In this document: positions 1 through 11,927 of the stretch, piece by piece
Layout: each line of letters begins with the position of its first letter
Position numbering within the stretch: position 1 is the stretch's first letter
Source of the DNA: Ctenosaura bakeri
Taxonomy: Eukaryota > Chordata > Lepidosauria > Squamata > Iguanidae
Direction: 5' to 3'
Assembly: GCA_948474755.1 (NCBI GenBank)
Contig: CAOLHI010000062.1
Span: 372,001 to 436,000, forward strand
DNA length: 64,000 nt
Notes under the pieces: generated by a model
The model's database searches: none
Seen by the model: the letters and a program-made list of their open reading frames with translations, nothing else
What the model was told of the DNA's origin: nothing
Translations under genes and position numbers: made by a program

Positions 1-1137
1 CTTCTAGTTCTTTCGTGTATTTTTTGTCTTTTGTTGTTTAGTGCTTTTTGATTTTTTTTTTTATTCACAGATGCTATATACAAGAAAGTTTAATGATGCT
101 GGCTTGTCAGAGAACTGGGTCACCATATTGTTGCTGATTAGCAAGCTGCTTCCAAGGCAATCTTTGCTTATGCATTTTTTTGAAAGTTACTTTCATACTG
201 TCATAACTTCTGAAGGGCACAGATGTTCCCTCCCAATTACTCTTAAGGAGAATTTAAATCTAAACTATTTTGTTTGACAACTGCACAGTGGCAGTGCACA
301 CATACATCTGTCCCAAAACTAACTCTGTTTTTTTTGTTTGTTTGTTTCTTTTGTTGTTCAGAATTGCCTAGCGAAAAGGGAAAGTATCTTCTTATTGTGA
401 ATATATACATTTAGAGGCAATGTGTAATGTCTAGCAGGCATCAGGCATTCCCAGGGATTTCTATGATTAGTTTTTCTTTTGAAGTCCTTAAAAGAATGCC
501 AACAATAGACAGTCATAATGGATACTAATTATACTGTAACAGATTTTGTTTAGCAGCCCTAACTTGACTGTAATCTTTATTAGTCAACTAAGTACAACTC
601 CAAATCCTACATTATGTTCTTAATGTATGAGACACAAATTAGTTTATATGTGCATATTTTGGCAGAGATGTAGTCAAATTGTAAGTCTGGGTTCTTATTT
701 GTTGATTTTGAAAGTAATCCATCTTAGCTCAGATCAGTTCAGAGGCTGTCTGTTTCAACTTGGGTGTCAATGTCAAGCCAGAAATCTAAACCTTCATGTT
801 CCTCATAGGCAGTAATTAGATATCAACAAATAAGTGCTGAGTATTTGTCAGATCTGTATGAAATTTGCTGGTATATTAATTTTTTCTTTGGAGGAGATCA
901 TCCTGGTTCTCTATCAAATAAATCAATCTGGGGAGATTGTGGTACCTACTTTTTTCTGTTTTCTTTAATAGAAAATTCTGCTAACTTTTAACGTTTTTTG
1001 GCAGGAATTTGTGAACACTATACAAATACCTGACTCTTCTAAGGCTCTAAACCAAATAATACTGAAACTGTGGGTAATGAAGCACTGTAGTATTTTGTAA
1101 AATGAAAAACAAAGTAGAGATGAAGTTCTTCAGTAAC
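1..1137. other. Anonymous AT-rich non-coding DNA
   Basis: I see no gene, RNA or recognisable transposon here. Short open frames near 41-277 and 627-815 have low-complexity or random-looking translations and no family resemblance. T-rich runs occur near 50-62 and 328-350. Confidence 0.6.
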
Positions 1138-1206
1138 AGCCTTTCTGCACTACAATGCAGCTCTGGCTCTATTAATATGACATCAGTATCAGTAATAGGA
1201 CAACAT

Positions 1207-1405
1207 GGCCATTTCTGCACTACATTGTTATAGTGCTATTGTTCCATTTTCAACATCCTATAGAATCCTCGGCTTTGCAGTTTAGGGAGGGGCATTTAGA
1301 ATTCTCAGCCAGAGAGCTCTTTGGCTTAAGATAACTACAAACCCCAGAATTCCACCGGATGTTGAAAGTGGAACAATAGCACATAACAGTGTAGTGTAGA
1401 TGGGT
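1207..1405. mobile_element. Palindromic MITE, family P, complete copy
   Basis: The element is one long imperfect palindrome. It starts GGCCATTTCTGCACTAC and ends with the complementary GTGTAGTGTAGATGG. The left arm holds CATCCTATAGAATC and the right arm holds the matching ATTCCACCGGATG. Related copies lie at 24519-24664 and 48225-48427, with diverged ones at 16913, 18273, 58323 and 63098. It has no coding capacity and would need transposase in trans. An outer pair, CCTTTCTGCACTAC near 1140 and AGTGCAGAAAGG near 1531, suggests it sits inside a second related element. I infer a hAT-like cut-and-paste MITE but could not define a clean target duplication. Confidence 0.7.
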
Positions 1406-1454
1406 TGTGAGTGTTGGGGATTTCATACCATGTATTGTTGTGGTGTTCTGTTTT

Positions 1455-1540
1455 ATTGTTTTTGTCCCTATTATATATGCCGATGTTCCGCCCTTTGATG
1501 TAAAGGGAGTTATAAATAAACTTTATTATTAGTGCAGAAA
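1455..1540 (+). mobile_element. LINE/SINE 3' tail, CR1/L2 type
   Basis: The stretch reads like the conserved 3' end of squamate LINE/SINE families: a Pro/Cys-rich-looking CCGCCCTTTGATG block, then GGGAGTTATAAATAAA and an ATTATTA end. Similar tails lie at 18361-18510 and 43135-43217. It is short and inserted within MITE-like sequence, so exact family is uncertain. Confidence 0.45.
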
Positions 1541-1624
1541 GGCCCTAAGTTTCTAGTTGAAAGTAAGCATGAGACATTTCAGCAATTTTCTTCCTGCTGC
1601 AAGAAAGTCTTCAAAAAACAACAT

Positions 1625-2250
1625 AGTTTTTAAAGATTATTTGCAATTCAGGACTTACTCTGCACTAAATTTGCACTGGGTCATTTTGCATAAGAAACAG
1701 CATGTTATGTGAGGAAAATAATACTTCAATATAGAAATATTAATGCCGTCACAAAAAATATATTCTTTGTAGAAAAAAACTGCAATTGGGAGTTTGTTTT
1801 GCACAAAATTTGCACATAGTTGTTTTGTGCAGACAGCAGCATTTTCTGCAAACGAACTACCATTTTCTACATTGAAAACAATATTTCAACACAAAAATAT
1901 TGATTCTTGCACAGAAAATTCTGCTTTCCACACACAATTATGTAAATCAAGCATGTGCAAATTTTATGCAAAACAAATTTCAAATTATAGCTTTTCTTCT
2001 ACAGACAACACCATTTTCTGTACAGGTGTTATTATTTTTGCATTGAAACATTATTTTCCACCTAGAAAACTTTTTTTTTTTTTTGCTGAACAGAAAATGG
2101 TGTTTTCTGATCAAAACTACCACATGCAAATTGTGCACAGAAGTTCCTAACTGTGAATATACTTGTCAGTCCAGAATTCTTCTCATAAATGTTTTCTTGA
2201 TATTTGAAAAGCATAGTTTTTCAATTATTTTTAAAATATTTTTCCATCCC
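1625..2250. repeat. Repeat family F copy 1 (iterated TTTTCTGCACAGAAAA motif)
   Basis: This region repeats variants of a short near-palindrome, TTTTCTGCACAGAAAA, and TTTGCACAAAA-like blocks at 20-50 bp spacing. It ends with a conserved block around CAGAATTCTTCTCAT. The same organisation recurs at 41540-42310 and 60340-60870, with a fragment at 23518-23640. The open frame at 1794-2150 across it only reflects biased composition. I do not recognise the family. It may be a non-autonomous element or a decayed complex satellite. Confidence 0.65.
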
Positions 2251-2877
2251 TATAAGGATGTAATTAAAAAAAAAAACTTCTGTGAGACTAGGAATAATCT
2301 AATAGCACAATATCATTTCATTGTTGTTTTCTTTTTGTTCATCAATAATAGCATAAAGAAGCAAACATCATCAAATTACACAAACAAAAAAATTACCATA
2401 CATTCCAACACTATCACATCTCCTATATCATATCATATATTTATCACTAACAGGTTTTCCATATTGACTACATACATACCAAAAAAAAAAAAAATCACTA
2501 CAAAACTTCTTAAATATCCAAGTCGACCATATAAAATAAGCTTTCAAGAGACAGTTTAAAAAGTCATATCTTATTTTCTTTTCCTGTTTTCATCGGTGAT
2601 TCCCTAACTAGTGTTTATCAGCAATAAATCATCAAAGGAAATATATTTCTGAGAGAAAAAAAATAACTCCACCTTTATTTGTCTGTTTAATTGCTTAAAC
2701 TGTGAACGTCTATTTCTAACTCAAGGTTTTATAACTCATTTTTTCTTTTTCTTTTTCTTTTATGAGTGGCCCATGTCCAAATAAAGCTATCTTATTCTTT
2801 TATCATTTATATAGAAGCTTTGTCCTCATCTCTTTAATCTTCTCAGTATATAAAGTATTATGAATGAGAAGTTTAGT

Positions 2878-2990
2878 TGTATATCTCTATTTCTATATTC
2901 ATCGAAATTTCTAGCTTTTCCTTACATCTCTATATATCTCTATATATTTCTATACCTCTATATTTCTATCTCTATCTCTCTCACTCTGGG
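2878..2990 (+). repeat. Imperfect (TCTATA)n pyrimidine-rich stretch
   Basis: The stretch contains many TCTATATATC/TCTATTTC variants ending in TCTCTATCTCTCTCAC. It lies in the 3' untranslated part of L1 copy A, and the open frame crossing it is compositional. Confidence 0.6.
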
Positions 2991-3299
2991 GATTTTCAAT
3001 TTTTATTACTATTTCATGCCAGCAGAGAGGGTATCCCATTTCTACATTGTAGCTAATTTTCCCCATTTATCCTATAAGACTGGTAAGGACACCAGACTTC
3101 ATTGAATTGATTTATCAAATTGTTTGATAGTATATTTGTCAATCTATCCCTTTTCATCAGATCATACATTTTTATCAACCATTCCTCTGTATTTAGTGTT
3201 TCCTTTTGTTTCCATTTCTTGGAATACATCATTCTAGTCTCTGACCATAAAAAGCAGCAATTTTCATTGTGTCCTTTTCTTAAATCGTTGTATTTCGTC

Positions 3300-5645
3300 T
3301 GTAATATTTAGCAGATACATCTCAGCCATCACTGAGAAATTTATTTACAGAATTTTAACAATATTTCCATGAACTTCCTTCCAGAATTTTTTTGCCTCAA
3401 CACATGTCCACCAAATGTCGTATCATGTTCCCTTCTGATCACACTTCTAACATGTGTTTTTAGTATTTGTAGTTATTTTTTGCAATCTGTACCTGTGTGT
3501 AGTACCACCTGTGAGGGATCTTATCTCTTAAGTAATTTTTGAGTGTCTTTCCATGAGCTTTCCCAGCTTTTAAGTGAAATTGGGCATCCTATGTTTTGTA
3601 TCCACTTTATCATATTCTCTTTTATAACTTCTTGCTCTAAATAAAATTGAGTAGCATTTTATATATCCTCTCAATCAAGTGGTCTACACCAGCTTTTCAA
3701 TGTTTTTTGAACTCTCCTTTTTTATGCTCTATTCTGACTGTCTTAATGTTCATTTTAAACTTTTCTGCAAGCTGTATCTGTAGAAGCCAATGAGATGTAT
3801 ATCCATATTTTATTAATTCCTCCTTATTTTTACTATGATTTTGTCCCCTTGGATTTTAACAATATTTTTATATGTTATCTATTTACCCAATTGATGTACT
3901 CATATACAGATACCCACAGTGATATTTTGAGTGCAATTTATTTTTATATACAGACTAAACTCTCAAAAGGGATTATCTGATAAAATGATTATTAAATTCT
4001 TTATTAACTTTTTTTTCATAACATAACATTAACATAAGTGTCATTCAAAGGGTAGATGTGCCACTTCTAAGACTAATAATCTCTCTTTTTCTAATTTAAC
4101 CCAGTCTATCAACCAGCTAAGGTGGCAAGCATGATAGTATAATTTCAAGTCAGGCAAGCCCATTCCACCTATTTCTAGTGGATCTTTCATAATCTTCCAT
4201 TTTATTCATGGTTTTTTTGCCATTCCATATAAATTTAGCAAGATCCTCATTCTACTGATTGAATGGTAAATCATTTATGATTATAGGAAGATTCTGAAAT
4301 AGAAAGATCATTCTCAGTAGAATGTTAATTTTTATTGTTGCTATTTCTTCCCATTATTGGTAAACGTAATTTAGCCCATTTCTTTAGATCTGTCTTTATA
4401 TTCTGCCAACTTTTTTCTAGTTGTTATCATTTGAAACTGTATTATTTTTAGTTATGTATACTTCTAAACATTTCACTTTTTTAGATACCTTAAATTGAGA
4501 CTCGTTCTTGATTTCTATTTCTGTCTGTCTTGCTTTTTCAGTATTTATTCTGATACACTGCCAAATTCATGCAGGATATGTTTTAATTTGTTTATACTTT
4601 GAATTGGATTATCAAGTAAGATAACAAGGTCATTGACAAACACTCTAATCTTAAAGTTCTGATTTTTAACTTACACTCCTTTTATTAAAGGTTCTTTCCT
4701 TATTTGAATATTCAATATTTCTATAATTAGCAAGAATATTAAGGCAGAGAGTGGACATCCCTGTCTTGTTCTTTTTATATATATCAATTTTCCCTGTCCT
4801 TTCTCAGTTTATAAATACAGTTGTGAACTGATTTTTATATATTAAATTAATTCAGTTCATAAATTTTTATGCACTTTCTTTTACATTCCCTCCATAATGG
4901 TGGGAGTGGCAACCTTTGCATGCTTAATTAACTGGCTAGTTTGTTAGCATGTCTATTGTAGGCATAGAGAGATAGCCTAGAGAGAACTTCCTGTTTGTTG
5001 GTTAACACCTCTTCCTCCAGCACATACACGTTCTTTGTTTTTAAAAGGTTTTCTTGCCATTTACTCCCTTCTCTTTTGTCTTTGCCTTTTGTCCTGAAAG
5101 CATGCTCTGAGATTTCCCAACAAGGATTATTGTCAGCAAGCATGTGAGTGCTTAATTTTCTTCCTACCTTCTTCAAAAATTGAACCTGTATAGACTATGT
5201 ACAAGATCTTGTGAGTAAACTCTTTTATATTTTTAACCAAACTGTTTTTGTGTTTATTTCGAGCTAGATTAAGTGTGTTTGGGGTGGTGTTACAGAAGTG
5301 GGACTGGTGATCTGTTCAACTTCCGTTTTTGTGTAATTACTAAAATACTCTGCTGATTGAGAGGCTCATTACCAAGGTCTCTGAATATTCAATTTATTTT
5401 TTTTTTCAATTTCCCCAACACATAAACCTCCAACTGACTTTACAAATGCTTTCTTGGCATCCAGGAAGATCAAACCTAACTCTTTTTCATTGTGTTTTTG
5501 GTAGTATTCTATTATATCTAAGATTACTCTCATGTTATCTTTTATTGATCTTACCACAAGAAAGCCATTCTGTTCCTCAAATATCCAGTCCTTTAGAACC
5601 TTCTTTAAACTATCCCGAGATACTCAATAATCACCTATAATCATC
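3300..5645 (-). pseudogene. L1 copy A ORF2 reverse transcriptase remnant
   Basis: Read on the minus strand, the order from 5' to 3' is as follows. A finger-region stretch with EEQNGFL (near 5565) leads to motif A-like LIFLDAKKAF (near 5455). Degenerate QDRDVHSLPL, from the usual RQGCPLSPL, lies near 4755. FVNDLV, the altered FADD catalytic box, lies at about 4627-4650. GLPDLKLYYHA lies near 4150 and the C-terminal zinc-knuckle-like C..C...WWTC segment at about 3390-3450. The catalytic aspartate pair is changed (A to V, first D to N), and there are several frameshifts, so no active polymerase is encoded. The family's ORF2 supplies endonuclease and reverse transcriptase for target-primed reverse transcription. 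Only the second half survives here. Confidence 0.75.
4900..5330 (+). mobile_element. Putative LTR inserted in L1 copy A
   Basis: The L1 reading is lost between the RQGCPLSPL-equivalent side (ends near 4890) and the LDAKKAF side (resumes near 5345). The intervening 430 bp begins GGTGGGAGTGGCAACC and contains a polyadenylation-like GAGTAAACTCTTTTATA near 5215, followed by T/G-rich sequence, as in an LTR R-U5 region. No internal genes are present, so it would be a solo LTR. I could not fix TG...CA ends or a target duplication, so retroviral versus Gypsy origin is open. Confidence 0.4.
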
Positions 5646-5649
5646 ATGT

Positions 5650-8600
5650 CACAGTAGTCACTGTAACACAATATACAATAAAAAAGCAGAGAGAATGGGA
5701 AAGGAAGAAATCAAAACACTTCCTCCAATCTGAAACAATATTTTATTTTATTTTATTTCCCTCAGTCTTTGATATTCTCTGTCTTTGTTCTTTTTTTATA
5801 TATTATAAAATATATATTCATCTTTGATTTGATTTTTCTTAGAAAATTATACAATTGAATTTTTGACCTCCATTGCCAAAACCCTGGTCTAGTATCTTCC
5901 TGCTAACGTTCAACAAATGAAATTCGCTTACATTCTACCTTTTCTATGTTGAGTACACCTTTTCTTGCACTTTGCTTCCAAAAAGAACCTATTTCATCAA
6001 GAAATCTTTCTATAGTAAAGAAAAGCAATAATGTGGTTTAACCATGGAACTTAACCCATTTTTCCATAGTTTTTCAAGTTACTATATTTGTATCCTCTAA
6101 AACCTTGTAATAGTACTAAATCTCATTATTTCTTTAGTCTTATTTCTTATGTTTAACATTATTAATCATCTACTTGTCATGTCATTTCAAATAATCAATA
6201 ACTGGTTGCCATTTTTGTTCCGTCTTCTCTATTCAATTCCCTTTCAAATGATTTGAAAATTCATCATATTGTTTCATTTCTATCACTTTTAACCGCCACT
6301 GTTCTAGATTTGGTGCATAGGGAAGTTTCCAGGATCCTGCAAATAGCATTCTTGCTGCTGTTATTAAATATAGTATTACTGATTTGTTTTGGTGTAAAAA
6401 GTTTTTATCAAACATGTGTGTCATGTTCAATAAGTAGAATTCCAGGTGCATTGGAAATGTTATGTTAAATATCTCTGTTATGGCTTTGTGTATCTGTGTC
6501 CAGTAGTTTTTTGTAATGGAGCAGGTCCACCATAAGTAATAAAAGCACCTATCATTTCCTGTTTGATATGTTTTGTCTATCTTTACCAGTGTAAGGTAGT
6601 ACCTATGCATCATTTTGATGAAATTTTCTTTTAGGTCCTGGGCTCTGGTAAATTCTATTGTATTTTTCCAGGTAGTTTCCCAATATTCTAAAGGAATTTC
6701 TCATTGAATGTTTTGTGTCCATTTTATCATAACTTCCTTCACAGTTTTGTCCTCTAATTTTTGTTTTAGGAATATTTATAAAAGAGTGAAAATTTCCGTT
6801 TGGATTTCAGGAATAGTATGGTTTCAAATTTCTTGTATGTCTTTTGGTTTGCGATACCTTCTAGTTTTATATCCATTTTGAATCGCTCTCTTAATTGCAA
6901 GTATGGAAACCAATTTAATTCTATGTGTTTTTGTTTAAGTTCTTCTCATGTTAATATTCTGTGTCCTTCTTGTTTATCTTGTGTCAGCAAATCACCGTAT
7001 CGAAGCCATTCTTGGTTTGTATCTTTCCATTGCCCAAAGAAAGCTTCCTGGGGAGAGCATCATAAAGGAATTTTATTATAAATAGTTCTCTTCACCTTCT
7101 TCTGTATTTTTAATAAAGATTTTCTCAAGAAGTGGTTATTGAATTCTCTATCAATTTTTTCCTTTCCATACCAGAAATAGGCATGAAACCCAAACTGCAT
7201 GTCTGCTCCTTCTAAAGTTAATCTTCTTTTGTCTTTTAGCATAATCCAGTCTTGCAGCCACATCATTGAACTAGCATAATAGTATAATTTTAAATCGGGA
7301 AGATCACAGTCCCCTCTTGTCTTTTGTTCCATCAACTATTTCCATTTAATTCTCGGTTTTTTGCTGTTCCAGATGAATCTTGCCAGTTCTTTCTCCCATT
7401 GATAGAAAGGTTTGTCGTTCATGATAATTGGTAAGTTTTGAAAAAAGAAGTTTAATTTCGGCAGGACATTCATTTTTATCATCACAATTTTTCCAAGCAA
7501 TGTCAGATTCAAATTGGACTATCTTTTCAAGTCTGTAGATATTTCTTTCCACGTTCTAGTGTAATTATTATCGAATAGATCTCTATTGTTTTGAGTCAGC
7601 CATATTCCCAGATATTTTATTTTCTTCTCGATCTTGAATCCCGTTTTTTGAGTAACTTCATCTCGTTCTTGTTGTCTTACATTCTTCAACATTATATAGG
7701 ATTTATTCTTGTTTATTTTTAAACCTGCTGCCTCCCCAAATCTTTTCAGTTCCTGATGTATTTTTTTCAATACCAAATAATGGTTCTTCTGTAAAAAAGA
7801 CAAGGTTGTCTACAAAGGCTTTGAGTTTATATTGTTGATCTTTTATATTTATTCCTTTTATATCCAGTCTCTCTCAAATACTATTATTCAGCACTTCTAA
7901 TGTTGCTATGAAGAGAAGTGGTGACAGTGGGCATCCTTGTCGCATTCCTTTAGACTTATCTAATTCTTTTGTCAATTCACCGTTTGCAATAAGTTTAGGT
8001 TTTTGTTCTCTATAAATTTGCTCTATCCAGCCCACAAAGTTTTCTCCACAATTTATTCTTCATAAGACTTCCAACAAAAAAGACCATCTTATTCTATCGA
8101 AGGCCTTTTCAGCATCTAAAAATAGAATCATGAGTTTTTTTCATTCCTTTTTTCGAAATGTTCTATCATGTTCAAAAGAGTTCTTATATTATTTTTCAGA
8201 TGTCTATTAGGTAGGAATCCATTTTGATCAGGGTGTATCAGGTCTTGTAAAAAATTTTTTGAATCTTTCTGCTAAGATATTAGTGAAAATTTTATAATCA
8301 GTGTTCAAGAGAGAGTCTGTAATTTTCAGGTTGTGTTGGATCTTTACCCTCTTTCGCTATTAGTGCTATATTCGCCTGCTTCCAGGTGTTGGGGAGGCCG
8401 TTTTTCTTTATACTGTTGAAGGTGTCTGTCAAGGGTTCTAGTATTTCTGCTTCAAGATCTTTATAGAAGCTTGCCGTATAACCGTCCGGCCCAGGAGCTT
8501 TAAATCTTTTAAGTCTTCTTATTGCCTGAACTACCTCTGTTATTGTTATGTCTGCATTTAATCTATTTCTCTGATGTTCTGTTATTCTAGGGACTCTTCA

Positions 8601-9480
8601 TTTATCTAAATATTTCATTGTCTTCTTGTTTTCTATTTCAAATGGTAAATCCCTACAGTATAAATTCTTATAATAATTATGAAAGATTTTCTTAATTTCC
8701 TCTTGATCTGTAATTTCTTTTTGATCTTTATTGATCTTAAATATCCTTCTCTTTTCCTGTTCTCTTCTTAATTTATATGCAAGCCATTTTCCCGGTTTAT
8801 TTGAGAATTCAAAGGAATTTAAACGGCAGTACTTTATCTTTCTTTCAACTTGGACCATATTCATCAAGGCTAATTGATCTTGAAGCAGTTTCACCTCTAA
8901 TCTCAACTCGGAATTTGCAACACTTTCTCTAAATTCTTTCTCTTTTATTTTTAACATTTCAGAAAGTTGGCACACTTGTAGATCTCTCTCTTTTTTCTTT
9001 TGTGCTCCAATTTGTATCAGATGTCCCCTTATCACCGCTTTGGCTGCATCCCATATTGTTGTCATGGGGATATCAGGATCCTGGTTTTCTTTAAAGTAGT
9101 TTTGAATAATTTCTTTTAATTTTTTAACTTGCTCACTATCTTTAAGAATCATGTCATTTAACCTCCAATTGAATTCTCTGCTTCTTCTTAGTTTAACATG
9201 TAGAAGAATTGGATTGTGATCCGATATCCATTTGGGTAATATTTCCATATCCTCAATTTGTGAATGGAGTATATTAGATGCCAAGAAGAGATCTATTCTC
9301 GACATTGATTTGTGTCTGCCTGAATAGAACATGAAACCTTTTTCTGACCCGTGCTTATATGTTGAAATGTCTTTGTTCTTTTAACAATGATAATAAGTTT
9401 GTTTTCTTTAGAATTACTTGATATAAAAGGAAAATTTGATTGTCCTTTTCTTTTCCCCCTCTTGCTTCTCTTCATTGTTG
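5650..9480 (-). mobile_element. L1 LINE copy B, 5'-truncated
   Basis: A second minus-strand L1 runs from an AT-rich 3' untranslated region (about 5650-6230) through ORF2 to inside the endonuclease domain near 9400. It is better preserved than copy A, with a 244-codon open stretch at 8598-9332. Both copies face the same way and lie directly end to end, with copy B's 3' tail at copy A's truncated 5' edge. This fits two independent insertions. The L1 reading fades above about 9475. Confidence 0.8.
6233..9400 (-). pseudogene. L1 copy B ORF2 (endonuclease C-terminus, RT, C-terminal domain)
   Basis: On the minus strand the endonuclease end shows SRIDLFLAS and ISDHNP (9210-9229), the conserved SDH catalytic histidine region. 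It is followed by the linker and the reverse transcriptase. KAPGPDGYT lies near 8490, GLPNTWKQA near 8385, QNGFLP near 8220 and FLDAEKAFDRI at about 8095-8130. MRQGCPLSP lies near 7935 and FVDNLVFF, the altered FADD box, at about 7795-7825. LKINKNKS then KYLGIWLT lie near 7620-7720, LPDLKLYYYAS near 7280, and the C..C WWTC segment near 6520. The second catalytic aspartate is changed to asparagine, and frameshifts separate the blocks at about 7340, 7520, 7800 and 8590. It cannot be functional. Confidence 0.85.
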
Positions 9481-10688
9481 TTACTCCCCCCCTCCATTAT
9501 TCCATTCACTGTTCATCTATTATTTGCTTCTTAACATTGAGTTTTCCTCTAGAGCCCATCAGCTATTAATGGTTTTGATTTAGCCCTGCTATTACTGTCC
9601 AGGCTTTAATATTCTATAATAAATAACAGGGCCACAAACAAAACTACCATCTTCTCTCCGATGACTCTTTCAATTCCTGTTTTCCAACACATATGAAATG
9701 ATAGACTAGAGCTCAGATAGTAAAGCTTTTCTTGCCACTCATTCCAAATTACTAAGTATCTTCGAAAGCAGAGTGGAAGACACAAAATACAAAACCTCAA
9801 GCTGATTTCTTCTTTGCTTCTCTCTTTCAACGAACCACCCTTCTAAACTCATGCAGCAAGAAAACCTTGAGATGATTAGAGAGTGGCGAACCCCACTTTT
9901 TTTTAAAGAGCACCTTCCGGTTGATAAATTCTAATTTAAAATTTAGATACAGAGCGATCCCTGTGCTGGGTATCTTTTACCAATTTCAACGCAGAGAAAT
10001 ATTTGATTACAACAATTCTTCTTGGTCTTTAAAAGTGGTGATGAGGATTTTTCCCCAACAAAGCCCTCATAAGGTAATGGCTGCTTGAAGGACTTCTTTG
10101 GCATTTTCCATGTCCCATTTCTCTGATGTTTCTCCGAGCACTTGAGCCAACAATCTGGTCCTTTTTCAAGCACCTCTGGACCCTCTTTTCCAAGAGGGTA
10201 CTTGTCCCACTATTTACAATTTTAATAGTAGGTTATTGACCTTATGAGGTAACCATCCCTCTTGCAGTTGTGCAGGGAAACCACTGTGCTCCTTGCCACA
10301 ACCACTGGAAGTCAACAATCAATAACACAATATCATTTCCAAAATCCAAATAATAATTTGTAATATGCACTTCACTTTATCAAAAATTTTGAACAAAGGA
10401 CCACTTTTTGTAGATGTCTAAAATGTTCTGCACTCTTTACTTATTAATATGTATTGAGCTATGTATTGCTTATTATTAAAAAAAAGCCATACTTGTCTTG
10501 TGATGTTTAATGCATATCTTGTTATTCCACATATATCAGTCTGACTGATAGGCAATAGTTGGTTACTTGCCCCATTTCAATAAATATTCATCAAGAGCCA
10601 GTCCCCAAGCAGAACTCAAATAATCCATTTATTATAATTAATAATTTGATATACGCTTAATCTTTGTGTGCCAGGATGAATGAGCTTC
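9481..10688. other. Unassigned DNA between two L1 copies
   Basis: I see no gene here. Part of 9600-10250 could be the untranslated or ORF1 region of L1 copy B on the minus strand, because it directly continues that element and has open minus-strand stretches (9606-9830, 9943-10173). Their translations do not resemble the L1 ORF1 coiled-coil/RRM protein. The stretch 10300-10640 is AT-rich and anonymous. Confidence 0.45.
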
Positions 10689-10689
10689 G

Positions 10690-11900
10690 ATACTTAAACT
10701 ATGGGACATTTTCTGGGAAGGAAAAAAAGCAAGAATCAAATGGAAGTCTTTAATAGACAGGAAAGAAAGAGGAGGTTGCAGACTCCCTGAGCTAAAATTT
10801 TATTATTATACAAATAGACTGACATGGGTTACAGACTGGGTTACATTACAAAATGAAAGAATATTAAAGTTAAAAGGTCCACATTTATGTTTTGGCTGGC
10901 ATGTGTACCTTTGGTATGATAACGCAAAGATTTAAAAAAAAATTCACACATCAATCTGACTGAAATTTAAACATAAAACTTATAGAAGAATTCCACAATG
11001 GCTATTGCCACATGAGGCCCTATTCAGAATATGGAAGGACTCAAAAGAAAGATGGTTTAAGTATAAAGATATTATAATTGAAGAAGATAAGACCTTTCTA
11101 AGACTAAAGATGAGAGAGGAACTAGAGAAGGATGGTATGAACTGTCAATTATTTCTTTACTTACATTTAAAAGAAAGATTCAAAATAGATTTAAAGCTTG
11201 AAGGTTTTGAATTAAGCAATTAAATGAGTTTGAGAAGATCATTTTTGAGAAACCTGATCACTCATCCTCTCAAATCTATAAAATTCTTTTAAATCAAGAG
11301 TTTTGTGGTGAAAGAGGCAATGATAAAATGGGCCTGAAACATTGAGCATGAAATAAGTCTAGAAAATTGGGAAAGAACACTCAAAAATTCACATCAGCCC
11401 AACACTTAAAAGAAAATTACTTACTTACACCTAGATCCAGCTAGACATTCTAAACAAGGGAAAATAAATGCTAGAAGTGTGAGGAGGAAAACAGCACTTT
11501 TTTCCATATGTGGTGATTGTGTTCTATTGCAAGAAAATATTGGGAAAATATATACAGAAGCATGACTGAAATCTTACAGATAGATATTCCATTGTCCCCT
11601 GTAATCTTACTGTTAAATATGCTACATGAACTAGACAAGACACTAATGATGAAGTACTGGAGGATAATACTTTATATGATTATGGTGGCTAGAATTGTAT
11701 ATGCCAGATATTGGAAGAACAGATCTATCCCAGAAATGGAAGAATGGTTAACAAAACTTATGGAATTCTCAGTATTAGATAACCTAACTCTAGCATTTAG
11801 GAGAAAATTACAAGGGAAAAATGACATAGAATCATTTTCAGTTAGAGAATACTTGAAACAACAACTGGGTACTGCTATTTCACGACCGATGGAGATATAA
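10690..11900 (+). pseudogene. L1 copy C ORF2 C-terminal part
   Basis: The translation shows, in order, ARIKWKSLIDRKERGG then RLPELKFYYYTNRL (near 10720-10810), WHVYLWYD (near 10895), and the IWKDSKERW region (11005-11223). A damaged stretch follows, then an open 127-codon segment at 11517-11900 with ARKYWENIYRSMTEILQI and MVARIVYARYWK. These match the order of the ORF2 C-terminal domain downstream of the reverse transcriptase. The stop at 11898-11900 appears to be the natural end. At least two frameshifts and internal stops (for example near 11225) break it. No polymerase or endonuclease domain remains. Confidence 0.8.
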
Positions 11901-11927
11901 GCGAACTTGGAAGTACTAAGAGACATT

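Larger units (their letters stand above)
2270..5648 (-). mobile_element. L1 LINE copy A, 5'-truncated, degenerate
   Basis: A minus-strand L1 covers the ORF2 reverse transcriptase through its C-terminus plus an AT-rich 3' untranslated region (about 2270-3100). It is cut off within the first part of the reverse transcriptase near 5645, where L1 copy B's 3' end abuts. Many frameshifts and stops show it is old. An LTR-like segment interrupts it at about 4900-5330. Vertebrate L1s usually exceed 6 kb, so roughly the 5' half is missing. Confidence 0.75.

Noticed and set aside
1794..2559. Two long plus-strand frames at 1794-2150 and 2083-2559
   Set aside because: The first is family F repeat sequence with biased composition, and the second runs antisense through the L1 copy A 3' region.
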